From Kitasatospora azatica KCTC 9699 (GTDB taxonomy: Bacteria > Actinomycetota > Actinomycetes > Streptomycetales > Streptomycetaceae): DNA of 64,000 nucleotides. The notes under the pieces were generated by a model. The model had not been told where the DNA came from and did not search any database. It saw only the letters and a list, made by a program, of their open reading frames with translations. Shown in pieces: positions 8,346 through 17,362 of the stretch. The position numbers and the translations under genes are program-made. How positions within the stretch are numbered: position 1 is the stretch's first letter; each line of letters opens with the position of its first letter. Location of the stretch: positions 558,001 to 622,000 of the forward strand of contig NZ_JQMO01000003.1 of assembly GCF_000744785.1 (NCBI RefSeq), given 5' to 3'.

Positions 8346-9167
8346 ATGTTCACCATCGGAGACTTCGCCCGGCACGGCCGCGTCTCGGTCCGGATGCTGC
8401 GCCACTACGACGCGACCGGCCTGCTGCGCCCGGCCCACGTCGACCCGGCCAGCGGCTACCGCTACTACACGGCCGCCCAGTTGGCCCGCCTCAACCGCGT
8501 CATCGCGCTCAAGGACCTCGGCCTGACCCTCCAGCAGGTCCAGGAGATCCTGGACGAGACGGTCACCACCGAGGAACTGCGCGCCATGCTCCGGCTGCGA
8601 CGGGCTGAGCTGGAGGCCGGCATGGCCGCGGCGGCCATGCGGCTGGTACAGGTCGAGGCAAGGCTCCGAGCGATCGAGAGCGAGGGGCAGATGCCCACGA
8701 ACGATGTCGTCATCAAGAACGTCCCGGCCGTACGGGTGGCCGAGCTGACCGCGACCGCCGCCAGTTACCAGCCCGAGGACATCGGCCCGGTCATCGGGCC
8801 CCTTTACCAGGAGCTGTTCCGGCGACTGGAGGCGGCCGGCATCACTCCCACGGGACCCGGTGTCGCCTACTACGAGGACGCCCCGGAGGGCGGCGGCCGG
8901 ATCAGCGTTCACGCGGCCGTCCAGGTCGCCGCCCCTCTCCAGGAGGGCCCCTTCCAGGTGCTCGACCTGCCTCCGCTCGAGCAGGCGGCGACCATTGTGC
9001 ACCGCGGCTCGATGGACACCGTGCTTCCCACCGCCCAGACGCTGGCCCGCTGGATCGACGGCCACGGGTACCGGTCGGCCGGATACCCCCGGGAGATCAA
9101 CCTGGAGTGCCCGGAGGACCGCGAGGACTGGGTGACGGAACTGCAAGCACCGGTGACCGGGGCCTGA
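8346..9167 (+). CDS. MerR family regulator with GyrI-like effector domain
   Basis: A 273-residue transcription activator. Residues 1-70 form the MerR winged helix (FTIGDFARHGRVSVRMLRHYDATGLLRPA...YRYYTAAQL), followed by a coiled dimerisation helix (about 80-120). A C-terminal GyrI-like ligand-binding domain runs from about 125 to 270 and includes VRVAELTA and VTELQAPV near its end. Known: such proteins (BmrR and TipA relatives) sense small hydrophobic molecules and untwist long-spacer promoters. ATG 8346 is chosen over an upstream in-frame start at 8319 because MerR proteins begin right before the FTIGDFA block. The dyad at 8305-8330 suggests autoregulation. No obvious target gene adjoins. 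Confidence 0.9.
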   Translation: MFTIGDFARHGRVSVRMLRHYDATGLLRPAHVDPASGYRYYTAAQLARLNRVIALKDLGLTLQQVQEILDETVTTEELRAMLRLRRAELEAGMAAAAMRLVQVEARLRAIESEGQMPTNDVVIKNVPAVRVAELTATAASYQPEDIGPVIGPLYQELFRRLEAAGITPTGPGVAYYEDAPEGGGRISVHAAVQVAAPLQEGPFQVLDLPPLEQAATIVHRGSMDTVLPTAQTLARWIDGHGYRSAGYPREINLECPEDREDWVTELQAPVTGA

Positions 9168-9188
9168 CCGAGCACCCTCGGGAAAGCT

Positions 9189-9223
9189 CGGGGCGGCGCG
9201 GCAGTTACGGCCGCGCCGCCCCG
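9189..9223 (+). terminator. Hairpin terminator after merR-type gene
   Basis: Perfect 14-base stem CGGGGCGGCGCGGC / GCCGCGCCGCCCCG with a seven-base loop, 22 bases after the MerR stop codon. There is no U-tract, as is common in actinomycetes. Confidence 0.75.
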
Positions 9224-9252
9224 GTGCCGGCGTACGCACGCGGACCGTGACG

Positions 9253-9279
9253 GCTGACAGCTGACAGCTGACAGCTGAC
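9253..9279. repeat. Short tandem repeat (GCTGACA)
   Basis: Three copies of GCTGACA plus a partial fourth lie between the MerR and TetR genes. The related word CAGCTGAC is self-complementary, so the array can also fold. A related GACAGCTGACAG stretch occurs near 14340. Function unknown; it may simply be a slippage-prone array. Confidence 0.6.
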
Positions 9280-9450
9280 GGCCTGCGCGAGTGCCGACCG
9301 CGCCTCCTCTGCAAGCCCGCCGCCCTGGCTGAACATGAGTGACGCTCACGACAGTGATTCGCGCACGGTACGCCGGATGCGGCACAGTGGTGTTTGGCCG
9401 GCGTGGTTGGACAAGGACGCGAAGCCAGGACGCGAAAGAAGGGCAGGCCC

Positions 9451-10122
9451 ATGGGCGAACGGAGCGCGGGCGGCACCGGCGGGACCACGACGGTCGAGGT
9501 GACGGAGCCCGAGTTGCGGCGAAAGCCCGTCCAGCAGCGCAGTCAGGAGCGGCTGGAGCGGATCCTGGACGCCTGCGCGGAGTTGCTCGACGAGCAGGGC
9601 GCCGCCGCCCTGACCACCAAGGAGATCGCCGCCCGGGCCCAGGTACCGATCGGCACCCTGTACCAGTTCTTCACCGGCAAGCAGAGCCTGCTGGCGGCGC
9701 TCGCCCGGCGCAACCTGCGCCGCTACCTGGACCGGCTCACCAGGCGCCTGGAGGCCGAGAGCCCGCAGGACATCGGTGGCTTCGTGGACCTCGCGGTCGA
9801 GGAGTTCGTGGCGATGAAGCGGGCCGTACCCGGCTTCGGCGCGCTGGACTTCGGTCTGACCGGGCCGACCCCGCCCGCCCTGGACGATGTCGAGCACCTG
9901 CTCGACCTGACCCTCGACAACAACAGCGCGGTGGCCCAACTGCTGCACCGGCTCACCTCCGAACACCTCTCCGGCGAGGGGCGCAGGCCGGGGCCGCTGG
10001 CCCTTCGGGTGGCCCTGGAGTGCGCGGACTCGGTGCTCAAACTCGCCTTCCAGCAGGACCGGGACGGCGATCCGGCACTGATCGCCGAGTGCAAGCTGCT
10101 GCTCCGCCGCTATCTCGCCTGA
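9451..10122 (+). CDS. TetR family regulator
   Basis: A 223-residue TetR-type repressor. The DNA-binding domain covers about residues 25-75, with the helix-turn-helix in LTTKEIAARAQVPIGTLYQFFTGKQSLLAAL. The remainder is a helical ligand-binding and dimerisation domain. ATG 9451 follows an AGGGCAGG-like ribosome site and gives the usual short leader before the helix-turn-helix; an upstream in-frame start at 9394 is less likely. No divergent partner gene exists, so its target is unknown. No deletions or frame problems are visible. Confidence 0.9.
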   Translation: MGERSAGGTGGTTTVEVTEPELRRKPVQQRSQERLERILDACAELLDEQGAAALTTKEIAARAQVPIGTLYQFFTGKQSLLAALARRNLRRYLDRLTRRLEAESPQDIGGFVDLAVEEFVAMKRAVPGFGALDFGLTGPTPPALDDVEHLLDLTLDNNSAVAQLLHRLTSEHLSGEGRRPGPLALRVALECADSVLKLAFQQDRDGDPALIAECKLLLRRYLA

Positions 10123-10211
10123 GCGACCCGACGGGGCCCGCCTGCGACGGAACATGAGTTCGGCACACGTACGGCCACGCCAGAAGTTGACCCCCGGAAG
10201 GGTCAATTCCC

Positions 10212-10919
10212 GTGCGGACGGCGCAATCCGAGGCTCACGCGGGCGCGCGCCTGATTATCGTCCTGCTCATGCAAGGCGACGACGAACCGGAGTACCCCGA
10301 GCACCCTGCAGTCCCTGCACTCCCAGCCCTCCCAGAGCACCTCGAACACCTCGCGCACCCCGGCGACCACGACCACCACGAGCAGCACGAACATCCCGGC
10401 CACCCCTGCCCGTGCGCCTGTCCTCCGCCACCTCCCCCGCCTCCCCCGCCTCCCCCGCCCCACCGCCGCACTCCTGCCCACCCGACCCCCGCTCCCACCC
10501 ACGCCACCGCCACCGCCACCTCCCCCGCCGCCTCCGCCGCCACCCCCTCCCCGCCGGTACCCACCCCGCACCCCGCCCCGCCCATCACCCACCCCACCCT
10601 CGCCGCCCCGCCCCCTCCCGCGCCGAAGCCGCCGCCGGCCCCCGCGCACCCAACACCGGTGCACCCCACCCCCGTCCACCCCGCGCCCGCACCCCCGCCG
10701 CCTCCGCCGGTCCTGCCGCCCACCCCGGCGCTGCCCGCTCCTCCCCCGCCCAGCCAGCAGCACGCCGTCACCGTGACACCGACCCATCACCCCGACGACA
10801 GCTTCGCCATGCCCGTCGCGGACCCGCAGAACGCCTTCGCCTTCATCGCCATCACCGTCCCGGCCGTCCTCACGGCGGCCGTCACCTTCATCAACCAAAC
10901 CGCAGGGAGACGTCGTTGA
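10212..10919 (+). CDS. Pro/His-rich protein with C-terminal membrane segment
   Basis: A 235-residue low-complexity protein of unknown function. Seen: a His/Glu/Asp-rich region (EHLEHLAHPGDHDHHEQHEH), then CPCAC, a run of 13 prolines, and about 110 residues of Pro/Ala/Thr/His repeats such as PVHPTPVHPAPAP. A single hydrophobic segment (FAFIAITVPAVLTAAVTFI) stands near the end. GTG 10212 follows GGAAGGG by about nine bases; ATG 10269 is an alternative start. The stop codon overlaps the TTG start of the DUF4239 gene, implying coupling. The His/Cys content suggests metal binding, which is inference. The opposite strand also has a long Gly-rich frame, rejected as a shadow. Confidence 0.65.
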   Translation: MRTAQSEAHAGARLIIVLLMQGDDEPEYPEHPAVPALPALPEHLEHLAHPGDHDHHEQHEHPGHPCPCACPPPPPPPPPPPPPHRRTPAHPTPAPTHATATATSPAASAATPSPPVPTPHPAPPITHPTLAAPPPPAPKPPPAPAHPTPVHPTPVHPAPAPPPPPPVLPPTPALPAPPPPSQQHAVTVTPTHHPDDSFAMPVADPQNAFAFIAITVPAVLTAAVTFINQTAGRRR

Positions 10920-11647
10920 GCATCGGTATCGTGATCGCCGTGGCCCTCGGCGCCGCGCTGGCCGTGGGCATCCTGGCCGTCTTCGGCCGCACCGCCCGGT
11001 CGCGCGAGGGCATCTTCTCCGGAGGCGCGCTCAGCTTTCTGGGTTCGGCCTCGCTCTCCTCGTTCATCCTGGTCGCGGCCTTCCTGATCGCCGGCTCCTG
11101 GTCCAACCTCAACACCGCCCGTGGGCACACCTGGGACGAGGCGCGGGCGCTCAACGCGGCCTACACGGACGCCGACGACAGCACCCGCCCGCTGCTGCGC
11201 TCCTATGTGAGTGATGTGATCGGCCCGGACTTCGAGGCGATGACCCACGGCGACGCGGCTCCCACCGCCTGGGCCGGCCTGGACGCCGTCCGGGCGCATG
11301 TCGAGGCTCTTCCCGCCTCGCCCCAACGGGCCACCATGCTGAGCGAGTTGGACGACATCTACACCAAGCGGCAGATCCGCCTGGCGGACGCCTCGCTCTC
11401 GCTGCCGGCCCCGCTCTATCCGGCGCTGATCGGCACCGGCCTGCTGGTGCTGCTGTACGCCCCGATCGCCGGATTGACCTTCCAGCGCCGGGAGGCCATC
11501 GCACTCGGCCTGGTCGGCTCGGTGGTCGGTTTCGGCATCTACCTGGTGCTGCACATGACGCACCCTTACACCGGCCCGATGCACGTCACCCCGGTGGCCT
11601 ACCAGCAGAGCCTGGAGCGGTTCACCCAACTCTCCCAGCAGAGCTGA
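10916..11647 (+). CDS. DUF4239 (bestrophin-like) integral membrane protein
   Basis: A 243-residue membrane protein of the DUF4239 type, also called bestrophin-like. Seen: an N-terminal transmembrane helix (IGIVIAVALGAALAVGILAVF), a second around FLGSASLSSFILVAAFLIAGSW, a soluble helical middle, and two C-terminal helices (ALIGTGLLVLLYAPIAGLTF and ALGLVGSVVGFGIYLVL). The TTG start at 10916 overlaps the preceding stop (TTGA) and follows GGGAGA by about seven bases. An upstream open frame in phase is only the shadow of the Pro-rich gene. Ion-channel activity is suggested by the family name and is not proven. Confidence 0.82.
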   Translation: MSIGIVIAVALGAALAVGILAVFGRTARSREGIFSGGALSFLGSASLSSFILVAAFLIAGSWSNLNTARGHTWDEARALNAAYTDADDSTRPLLRSYVSDVIGPDFEAMTHGDAAPTAWAGLDAVRAHVEALPASPQRATMLSELDDIYTKRQIRLADASLSLPAPLYPALIGTGLLVLLYAPIAGLTFQRREAIALGLVGSVVGFGIYLVLHMTHPYTGPMHVTPVAYQQSLERFTQLSQQS

Positions 11648-11695
11648 CCGGCCCCCCGGTGCAGAGAGCTGACGGTCCATCAGCTACAAATGGAG

Positions 11696-11741
11696 TCGGC
11701 CCGGTTCGGGTGGTGTGCGCGCACCACCCGAACCGGGCCGA
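11696..11741. terminator. Bidirectional terminator, 20-bp perfect stem
   Basis: Arms at 11696-11715 and 11722-11741 pair perfectly over 20 bases around the loop TGCGCG. It stands between the convergent DUF4239 gene and the M4 protease gene and should serve both. Confidence 0.9.
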
Positions 11742-11765
11742 CCGGTTACCCAGCAGAGGTCAACG

Positions 11766-14090
11766 TCAGGAGACGTTCACCGCGGCGTCGTCGATGACGA
11801 AGCTGGTCTGCAGCGAGGTGTCCTCGACACCGGTGAACTTCAGGGTCACCGTCTGGCCGGCGTAGGCCGACAGGTCGATGGTGCGCTGGGTGTAGCCGGT
11901 CGCGGCGTCCACGTTGGAGTAGGTCTTCAGCGTGGTGCCGTTGGCGGTCACGGTCAGCTTGTCGTACGCGGTGCTGCCGGTCTCGGCGGTGTCGACGTGC
12001 AGCCAGAAGCTGAACGTCGCCTTGCAGCCCGCCGGGATGGTGACCGACTGCGACAGCGTGTCGGTGTGCGAGCTGCCGTAGCCGTCCATCCAGGCCTTCC
12101 AGCTACCGCCGTGCGCGGCCTGGGACGAGGAGTTGTCCACCACGCCACTCGAAGCGGTCCACGGCGCGGCCGAGCCGGTCTCGAAGCCGCCGTTGCCGAT
12201 CAGCTGCGCCGGGGTGCAGCCACCGCCACCGCCGCCGACCGTCCAGCTGAAGGTGGTGGAGCCGGTCGCGCCGGCCGAGTCCTTGGCGGTCACGGTCACG
12301 GTGTAGCTGCCGGCGGTGCTCGCGGTGCCGGTGATCAGGCCCGAGGAGCTGATCGACAGGCCGGTCGGCAGACCGGTGGCCGAGTAGGTCAGCGTGCCGC
12401 TGCCGCCGCTGGCCTTGATCTGCAGGCTGACCGCGCCGCCCTGGGCGGTGCTCTGGTTGCCCGGGTTGGTGACGGTGACCCCGCCGGTCGGCAGCGAGCC
12501 GACGTTGACGGCGGCCCAGGCGGTGGCGACCGCGTTGTACTCGGCGCTGTTGGCGCCGTACAGGTCGGTCGCGGCGGCCAGCGTCGCGGTACGCGCACCC
12601 GCGTAGTTGGTGGTCGAGGTCATGTGCGCGGTGAGCGCCTGGTACCAGATGTGCAGCGCCTTGTCGCGGCCGATGCCGTTGACCGTGATGTTGTTGATCG
12701 TCGGGCTGTTGTAGTTCACCCCGTTGATGGTCTTCGCGCCGCTGCCCTCGGAGAGCAGGTAGAAGAAGTGGTTGGCCACGCCCGAGGAGTAGTGCACGTC
12801 GAGGTTGCCGACACTGGAGGACCAGGAGTCGGCCGAGTTGCCGTCCTTGGAGGGCTTGTCCATGTAGCGCAGCGGGGTGCCGTCACCGTTGAGGTTGACC
12901 AGCTCGCCGATCAGGTAGTCCGGCTTGTCGCTGGCCAGGTTGGCGTACCACTCGACGCCGGTGCCCAGGATGTCCGAGGTGGCCTCGTTCAGGCCGCCGG
13001 GCTCGCCCGAGTAGTTCAGGCCCGCGGTGTTGGAGGTGACGCCGTGGGTCATCTCGTGGCCGGAGACGTCGATCTCGGTCAGCGGGTGGGTGTTGCTGGC
13101 ACCGTCGCCGTAGGTCATGCAGAAGCAGCCGTCGTCCCAGAACGCGTTGGTGTAGTTGCTGTCGTAGTGCACCCGGCTGAAGGCGCCGACACCGTCGTTG
13201 CGGATACCGCTGCGGCCGAAGGTGTTCTTGTAGAAGTCCCAGGTCGCGGCGGCGCCGTACTGGGCGTCCACGGCGGCCGACTCGCGGTTGCTCGCGGAGC
13301 CGTTGCCCCAGGTGTCGCTGGACTTGGTGAAGAGCGTGCCGTTCCCGGAGGTGCCGTTGGCCATGTCGGTGGTGTACTGGCCGCCGCGGGTGCCGTCCTT
13401 CAGCTGGAAGGTGCTGCCCGACTGGGTGGTGGTCAGCGGGACCTGGCCGACGAAGACACCGGTGCCGGTGCCGGTCTCGATGGTCTCGGTCTTGCTCAGC
13501 ACCGCGCCGGTGGTGGCGTCGGTGATCACCTGCAGCCGGCTCGGGGTACCGTCGGCCTGCTTGCCCGCGACCAGCGTCTTGTAGGCGAGCTTCGGGGCGT
13601 CGCCCTGGGCCCAGACGACCAGCTGCGGGGCCGCGTTGAGGGTCGCACCGGACTCGGCGGCCAGCGCATCGGCCTGCGCCTTGGGCGCGGCGACAGCGGG
13701 CGTGGTGCCGAGGCCGTCCAGGCTCGCGGAGTTGGCACGGTCCACGCTCTTGGTGGCGCCCGCGCCGTCCTGGTGGACGATCAGGTCGCCGCCGAGGACC
13801 GGCAGTCCGGCGTAGGTGCGGTCGTAGCGCAGGTGCTTGGCGCCGTTGGCGTCGATCACCACGTCCTTGGCGACCAGCTTCTCCTGGCTGCCGAGGCCGA
13901 TGGCCTGGGCGAGCGCCGCGCTCTGCGCGTTGGCGCCGGCCAGCAGCTGGGCGTGCGCGGTGGCGGCCTGCTGGACCGCGGCGGGGGCCGGGGTGGCGGC
14001 CTGGGCGATGACCGGGATGCCGGTGGCGAGCAGTGCAGTGGTCGCGGCGAGAGCAGCCAGGGATATCCGGGCAGGCGTGTAGCGAGACAA
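11766..14090 (-). CDS. Secreted M4 (thermolysin-type) metalloprotease with C-terminal Ig-like and carbohydrate-binding-like domains
   Basis: A 774-residue secreted zinc protease. Order: signal peptide (about 1-31, ending VIAQA), FTP/PepSY propeptide (about 45-205), peptidase M4 domain with zinc ligands in HEMTH (345-349) and catalytic-site GLNEATSD (367-374), and the later HYSSGVANHFF block with the proton-donor histidine. A putative Ig domain follows (VTVTNPGNQS... to about 645), then a C-terminal jelly-roll-like domain beginning NGGFETGS. The TTG start at 14090 follows GGAGTAG. The Ig domain closely resembles the one in the phosphoesterase at 25.2 kb. Expected to be autoprocessed outside the cell and to digest extracellular protein. 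Upstream 15-bp tandem repeats may belong to its promoter. Confidence 0.95.
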   Translation of the reverse strand: MSRYTPARISLAALAATTALLATGIPVIAQAATPAPAAVQQAATAHAQLLAGANAQSAALAQAIGLGSQEKLVAKDVVIDANGAKHLRYDRTYAGLPVLGGDLIVHQDGAGATKSVDRANSASLDGLGTTPAVAAPKAQADALAAESGATLNAAPQLVVWAQGDAPKLAYKTLVAGKQADGTPSRLQVITDATTGAVLSKTETIETGTGTGVFVGQVPLTTTQSGSTFQLKDGTRGGQYTTDMANGTSGNGTLFTKSSDTWGNGSASNRESAAVDAQYGAAATWDFYKNTFGRSGIRNDGVGAFSRVHYDSNYTNAFWDDGCFCMTYGDGASNTHPLTEIDVSGHEMTHGVTSNTAGLNYSGEPGGLNEATSDILGTGVEWYANLASDKPDYLIGELVNLNGDGTPLRYMDKPSKDGNSADSWSSSVGNLDVHYSSGVANHFFYLLSEGSGAKTINGVNYNSPTINNITVNGIGRDKALHIWYQALTAHMTSTTNYAGARTATLAAATDLYGANSAEYNAVATAWAAVNVGSLPTGGVTVTNPGNQSTAQGGAVSLQIKASGGSGTLTYSATGLPTGLSISSSGLITGTASTAGSYTVTVTAKDSAGATGSTTFSWTVGGGGGGCTPAQLIGNGGFETGSAAPWTASSGVVDNSSSQAAHGGSWKAWMDGYGSSHTDTLSQSVTIPAGCKATFSFWLHVDTAETGSTAYDKLTVTANGTTLKTYSNVDAATGYTQRTIDLSAYAGQTVTLKFTGVEDTSLQTSFVIDDAAVNVS

Positions 14091-14230
14091 GTTCTACTCC
14101 TTGACCGACCGGGCGCGGGGTCACGTCCGGTGGTGAGAAGCTGGCCGCGGGGTTGCGGCACAGCGCGGCCCTGCCACTGGTCGGCGGCGCGGGCACGTCA
14201 CGTTTGGCGCTTGGGGTGGCGCAGGAGCCG

Positions 14231-14290
14231 GTGACGCTCTGTGGGGTGACGCTCTGTGAGGTGGTGCGATGTGGGGTGGTGCGATGTGCG
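14231..14290. repeat. 15-bp tandem repeats upstream of the M4 protease gene
   Basis: Two copies of GTGACGCTCTGTGGG/AG are followed by two of GTGGTGCGATGTGGG/CG, four 15-base units in a row. They lie about 140-200 bases upstream of the protease start, in the 482-base gap (14091-14572) between divergent genes. The rest of the gap shows no coding frame. Regular spacing of 15 bases could give cooperative regulator binding, which is inference. Confidence 0.6.
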
Positions 14291-14572
14291 GTGGGGAGTC
14301 GCCCCCGATTTGGGGTGGGGAGCGATGGGGGGAATCGTGACAGCTGACAGCCCATCAGTGACAGATGCACGTCAGAATTTGGCCGGTTAGAACAGTTAAG
14401 CGATCACGTGTCTTGACAGGGCCTTGACCCTCCGGCCTTCCATGAGAGTTCGCTAAACACCCGGCAAGTAGCGGTAGCGGCCGACGGGTTTCGGCCATTC
14501 GGCTGGCCGACGCCGACCGCCGGTGCCCGCCTGCTGAGCCGGATCGACGGGGCGGCGGTCCGATGATCGACA

Positions 14573-15676
14573 ATGTCAGCCATGAGGACCATCTCCGCGC
14601 TCGGCGGACTGCTGCTGCTGGCACTCACCCTCGCCAGCATCCTGCGCACCCTGGTGGTGCCTCGCGGGCTCTACTCCTCGCTGGTGTTCCGGCTGTGGCG
14701 GACCTTCCGCGCGACGCTGCACGGCTTCGCCCGCCTGTTCGGCAACAGCTACCGCTCGCACGACCGGGCCCAGGCCTGGTTGGCCCCCCTGGTCCTGGTC
14801 GGCATGCTGGCCTGCTGGCTGATCGCGCTGCTCGCCAGCTTCACCATGCTGCTGTACGCCAGCTCGGACCTGTCCTGGAACGTCGCGCTGCGCGAGGCCG
14901 GTTCCAGCCTGTTCACCCTCGGCTTCGCCAGCGGCGACCGGCTGCGGCTCTCCGCCCTGGACTTCCTGGCCGCCGCCAGCGGACCGCTGGTGATCGCGCT
15001 GCAGATCGCCTACCTGCCCACCCTCTACAGCACCTACAACCGGCGCGAACTCGAGGTCACGCTGCTGCAGTCACGGGCCGGCGAGCCCGCCTGGGGCCCG
15101 GAGCTGCTCGCCCGGCAGTCCCTGGTGGACACCGAGACGGCGCTGCCGCAGCTCTACCGGGACTGGGAGCGGCTGGCCGCCGAGCTCGGCGAGAGCCACT
15201 CCAACTACCCGGTGCTGCTCTCCTTCCGCTCCCCGCAGCCCTACCGCAGTTGGATCGTCGGCCTGATCGCGGTGATGGACGCCGCCGCGATCCAACTGGC
15301 CGTCAGCCCGCGCAGCGCACCGCCGGAGGCCCGGCTGGTGCTGCGCGCCGGGTTCACCGCGCTGCGCGACATCGCCAGGGTGGTGCGGATCGACTACGAC
15401 CCCGACCCGGACCCGAACACCCCGATCCGGCTCAGCTACGACGAGTTCGACGCCGCCGTGACCATGATCGTCGCGGCCGGGTTCGAGGTGGAGCGGCCGA
15501 CCATACTGGCCTGGCCGCACTTCCACGGCTGGCGGGTCAACTACGAGCCCATCGCCTACGAGCTGGCGCGCCGCGGCGACGCCGTACCCGCGCTGTGGAC
15601 CGGCAGCCGCGACTTCCCGGCCGCCCCGATCCCGCCGCGCCGCCCGGCCGACCGCCAGCCCGGCGCCACCGCCTGA
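14573..15676 (+). CDS. Integral membrane protein with ion-channel-like pore segment
   Basis: A 367-residue protein. Seen: an N-terminal hydrophobic helix (ISALGGLLLLALTLASILRTLVV), a second (LAPLVLVGMLACWLIALLASFTML), a short segment SSLFTLGFASGDRL resembling a potassium-channel pore loop, and a third helix (ALDFLAAASGPLVIALQIAYLPTLY). The C-terminal 220 residues are cytosolic with no known motif. The layout of helix, pore-like loop and helix suggests an ion channel, but TLGFAS is not a classic TVGYG filter, so this is tentative. ATG 14573 or 14582 may be the start; no strong ribosome site is visible. Its 3' end overlaps the decayed TetR frame on the other strand. Confidence 0.7.
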   Translation: MSAMRTISALGGLLLLALTLASILRTLVVPRGLYSSLVFRLWRTFRATLHGFARLFGNSYRSHDRAQAWLAPLVLVGMLACWLIALLASFTMLLYASSDLSWNVALREAGSSLFTLGFASGDRLRLSALDFLAAASGPLVIALQIAYLPTLYSTYNRRELEVTLLQSRAGEPAWGPELLARQSLVDTETALPQLYRDWERLAAELGESHSNYPVLLSFRSPQPYRSWIVGLIAVMDAAAIQLAVSPRSAPPEARLVLRAGFTALRDIARVVRIDYDPDPDPNTPIRLSYDEFDAAVTMIVAAGFEVERPTILAWPHFHGWRVNYEPIAYELARRGDAVPALWTGSRDFPAAPIPPRRPADRQPGATA

Positions 15677-16313
15677 CGGCCGTTCGGCGCCCCGGACAGG
15701 TACCCGGCACCGGCCTGAGCGCCGGCCTGACGGTCGCTCAGCGCGGCGCGCAGCGCCGGAGCCAGGATCCGGCGCAGGTCGGCGGCGGACATCGCGGCGG
15801 CGGCGCCGGTCGGGTTGAGGTAGCGGGTGAAGATCAGACCGCCGATCACGGTCACCGCCGCGGTGGCCCGCTCGGTGGCGTCCGGGCCGCCGAGATATTC
15901 AGCGATCCGGTTGGTCACCTCACGTTCGATGAACCCCGGCACCACCTTCAGCACGTCCTCGTCGAGCAGCGCCGCGTGGTCGAGCGAGAGCCACGGTGGG
16001 CTCGCCGGGTCGGTCTGCTCCCAGGCACTGGTGACGGCGTGCAGGATCCGGTCGGCGACGAAGGCCCGGTCCCCCTTCAGCGCCTCCTCCAGCCCGAACT
16101 CCCCGCGCAGCGCACCTGCAGGGCCTCGCCGAAGAGTCCCTGCTTGGAGCCGAAGTGGTAGCTGATCAACGCCGGATCCACCTGGGCCGCGGCCGCCACC
16201 GCGCGCAGCGTGGTGCCCCGGTAGCCGTCGCGCAGGAAGAGCTCGCGCGCCACCGCCGTGATGCGCGCCTTGGTGGGCGGATTGCCGGGCGGGCGGCCGC
16301 GCGATTTATTCAT
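15556..16313 (-). pseudogene. Frameshifted TetR family regulator
   Basis: From ATG 16313 the frame gives a TetR DNA-binding domain (ARELFLRDGYRGTTLRAV... ALISYHFGSKQGLFGEAL). It then runs into a premature stop at about 16077. A different frame continues the protein as GALRGEFGLEEALKGDRAF and, further on, VLKVVPGFIEREVTNRIAEYL. One base is missing or extra near 16095-16115. The second frame stays open to 15556, overlapping the channel-like gene, so the true end is uncertain. It faces the NAD(P)-binding protein gene, and a TCAACGTTGA palindrome covers its start codon. Decay and sequencing error are both possible. Confidence 0.8.
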
Positions 16314-16322
16314 CAACGTTGA
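16313..16322. promoter_or_regulatory. TetR-type palindromic operator
   Basis: TCAACGTTGA, a perfect ten-base palindrome, overlaps the start of the TetR frame and lies 87 bases before the divergent oxidoreductase-like gene. Such sites are common for TetR regulators controlling a divergent enzyme. Assignment is inferred. Confidence 0.55.
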
Positions 16323-16408
16323 ATACCACGCGGCGGCGCGGCAGTGTCAAGGGCATCCAGAGCGAATCGACTCCCCCGCTGGTGGCGGGGTACCTGAGGA
16401 GTGCCCAC

Positions 16409-17101
16409 ATGCGTATTGCCGTCTTCGGTGCCAACGGTCCGACCGGCCGGCAGTTGACCGAGCAGGCCCTGGCCGCCGGCCACCAGGTCACCGCGGTCAC
16501 CCGCCGGCCGTCGGCCTTCACCGCTCGCGCCGGCCTCACCGTGGCCCAGGCCGATGTTGCCGATCCGCCGGCCGTCGAGCAGGCGGTGGCCGGCCAGGAC
16601 GCGGTGCTGTCCGCGCTCGGCGTACCGTTCAGCAAGCAGCCGATCACCGTCTACTCACAGGGCATCACCCACATCATGGCCGCGATGGAGCGTCAGGGCG
16701 TCAAGCGACTGCTGGCCGTCAGCTCCAGCGTGACCGACCCGAACTGGCGTCCCAGCAACGCCTTCTTCTTCAACAACGTGCTCGACCCGCTGGTCAACCG
16801 CAAGCTCGGCCGCACCCTGCACGCGGACATGCGCCGGATGGAGGCGCTGATCCGGCAGAGCGCGCTGGACTGGACGATCGCCCGCCCGTCCGGCCTCTTT
16901 GACCACCCCACGGTCACCGCCCACGAGCTCGCCGTCGACGCCGCAGACGGCCTCTTCACCGCTCGCGCCGACCTGGCGGCGAGCATGCTGGCGCAGTTGA
17001 CCGACGACCGTTTCGTCCGCCGGGCGATGGCGGTCATCACCACCGAGGCGAAGCCGAGCATCCTCAAGTTGATCTGGAACGAGGGCATCAAGAAGAAGTG
17101 A
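16409..17101 (+). CDS. NAD(P)H-binding atypical short-chain reductase
   Basis: A 230-residue Rossmann protein of the NAD(P)H-binding (NmrA/SDR-atypical) type. Seen: the N-terminal nucleotide-binding motif VFGANGPTGRQL, the conserved LLAVSSS block (about residue 100), and DWTIARPSGL in the second half. It starts at ATG 16409 after GAGGA; an in-frame upstream start at 16319 would overlap the TetR operator and is rejected. Divergent from the broken TetR, it was probably its target. If the repressor is really dead, expression may now be constitutive. Substrate unknown. Confidence 0.88.
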   Translation: MRIAVFGANGPTGRQLTEQALAAGHQVTAVTRRPSAFTARAGLTVAQADVADPPAVEQAVAGQDAVLSALGVPFSKQPITVYSQGITHIMAAMERQGVKRLLAVSSSVTDPNWRPSNAFFFNNVLDPLVNRKLGRTLHADMRRMEALIRQSALDWTIARPSGLFDHPTVTAHELAVDAADGLFTARADLAASMLAQLTDDRFVRRAMAVITTEAKPSILKLIWNEGIKKK

Positions 17102-17362
17102 GAGGAATTGTCGGAAAAGCAAGCGATTTCACGCTAGTCATATTGACGCATCATCAGCGAATAGCGCCCGCAAGTGAGCGTTTCCGCAGCTCATACCATG
17201 CGAGCGCTCGAATCCCAACGGGGGCGCGCGCATAGTCGCGCACCTCTCCACAGGCTCAGGAATTGCCCATAGTCCCCCACGACTACCGTCGGCATGCGAT
17301 GGAATCGGACTGGCAGCGGATTTCACTCGTTTGCCGACGACCGTGAATGGGAGAGAGATTCC

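Noticed and set aside
10203..10898. Gly-rich minus-strand frame opposite the Pro/His-rich gene
   Set aside because: It is the complement of proline codons, has no good start, and the plus strand gene is coupled to DUF4239 and has a membrane helix.
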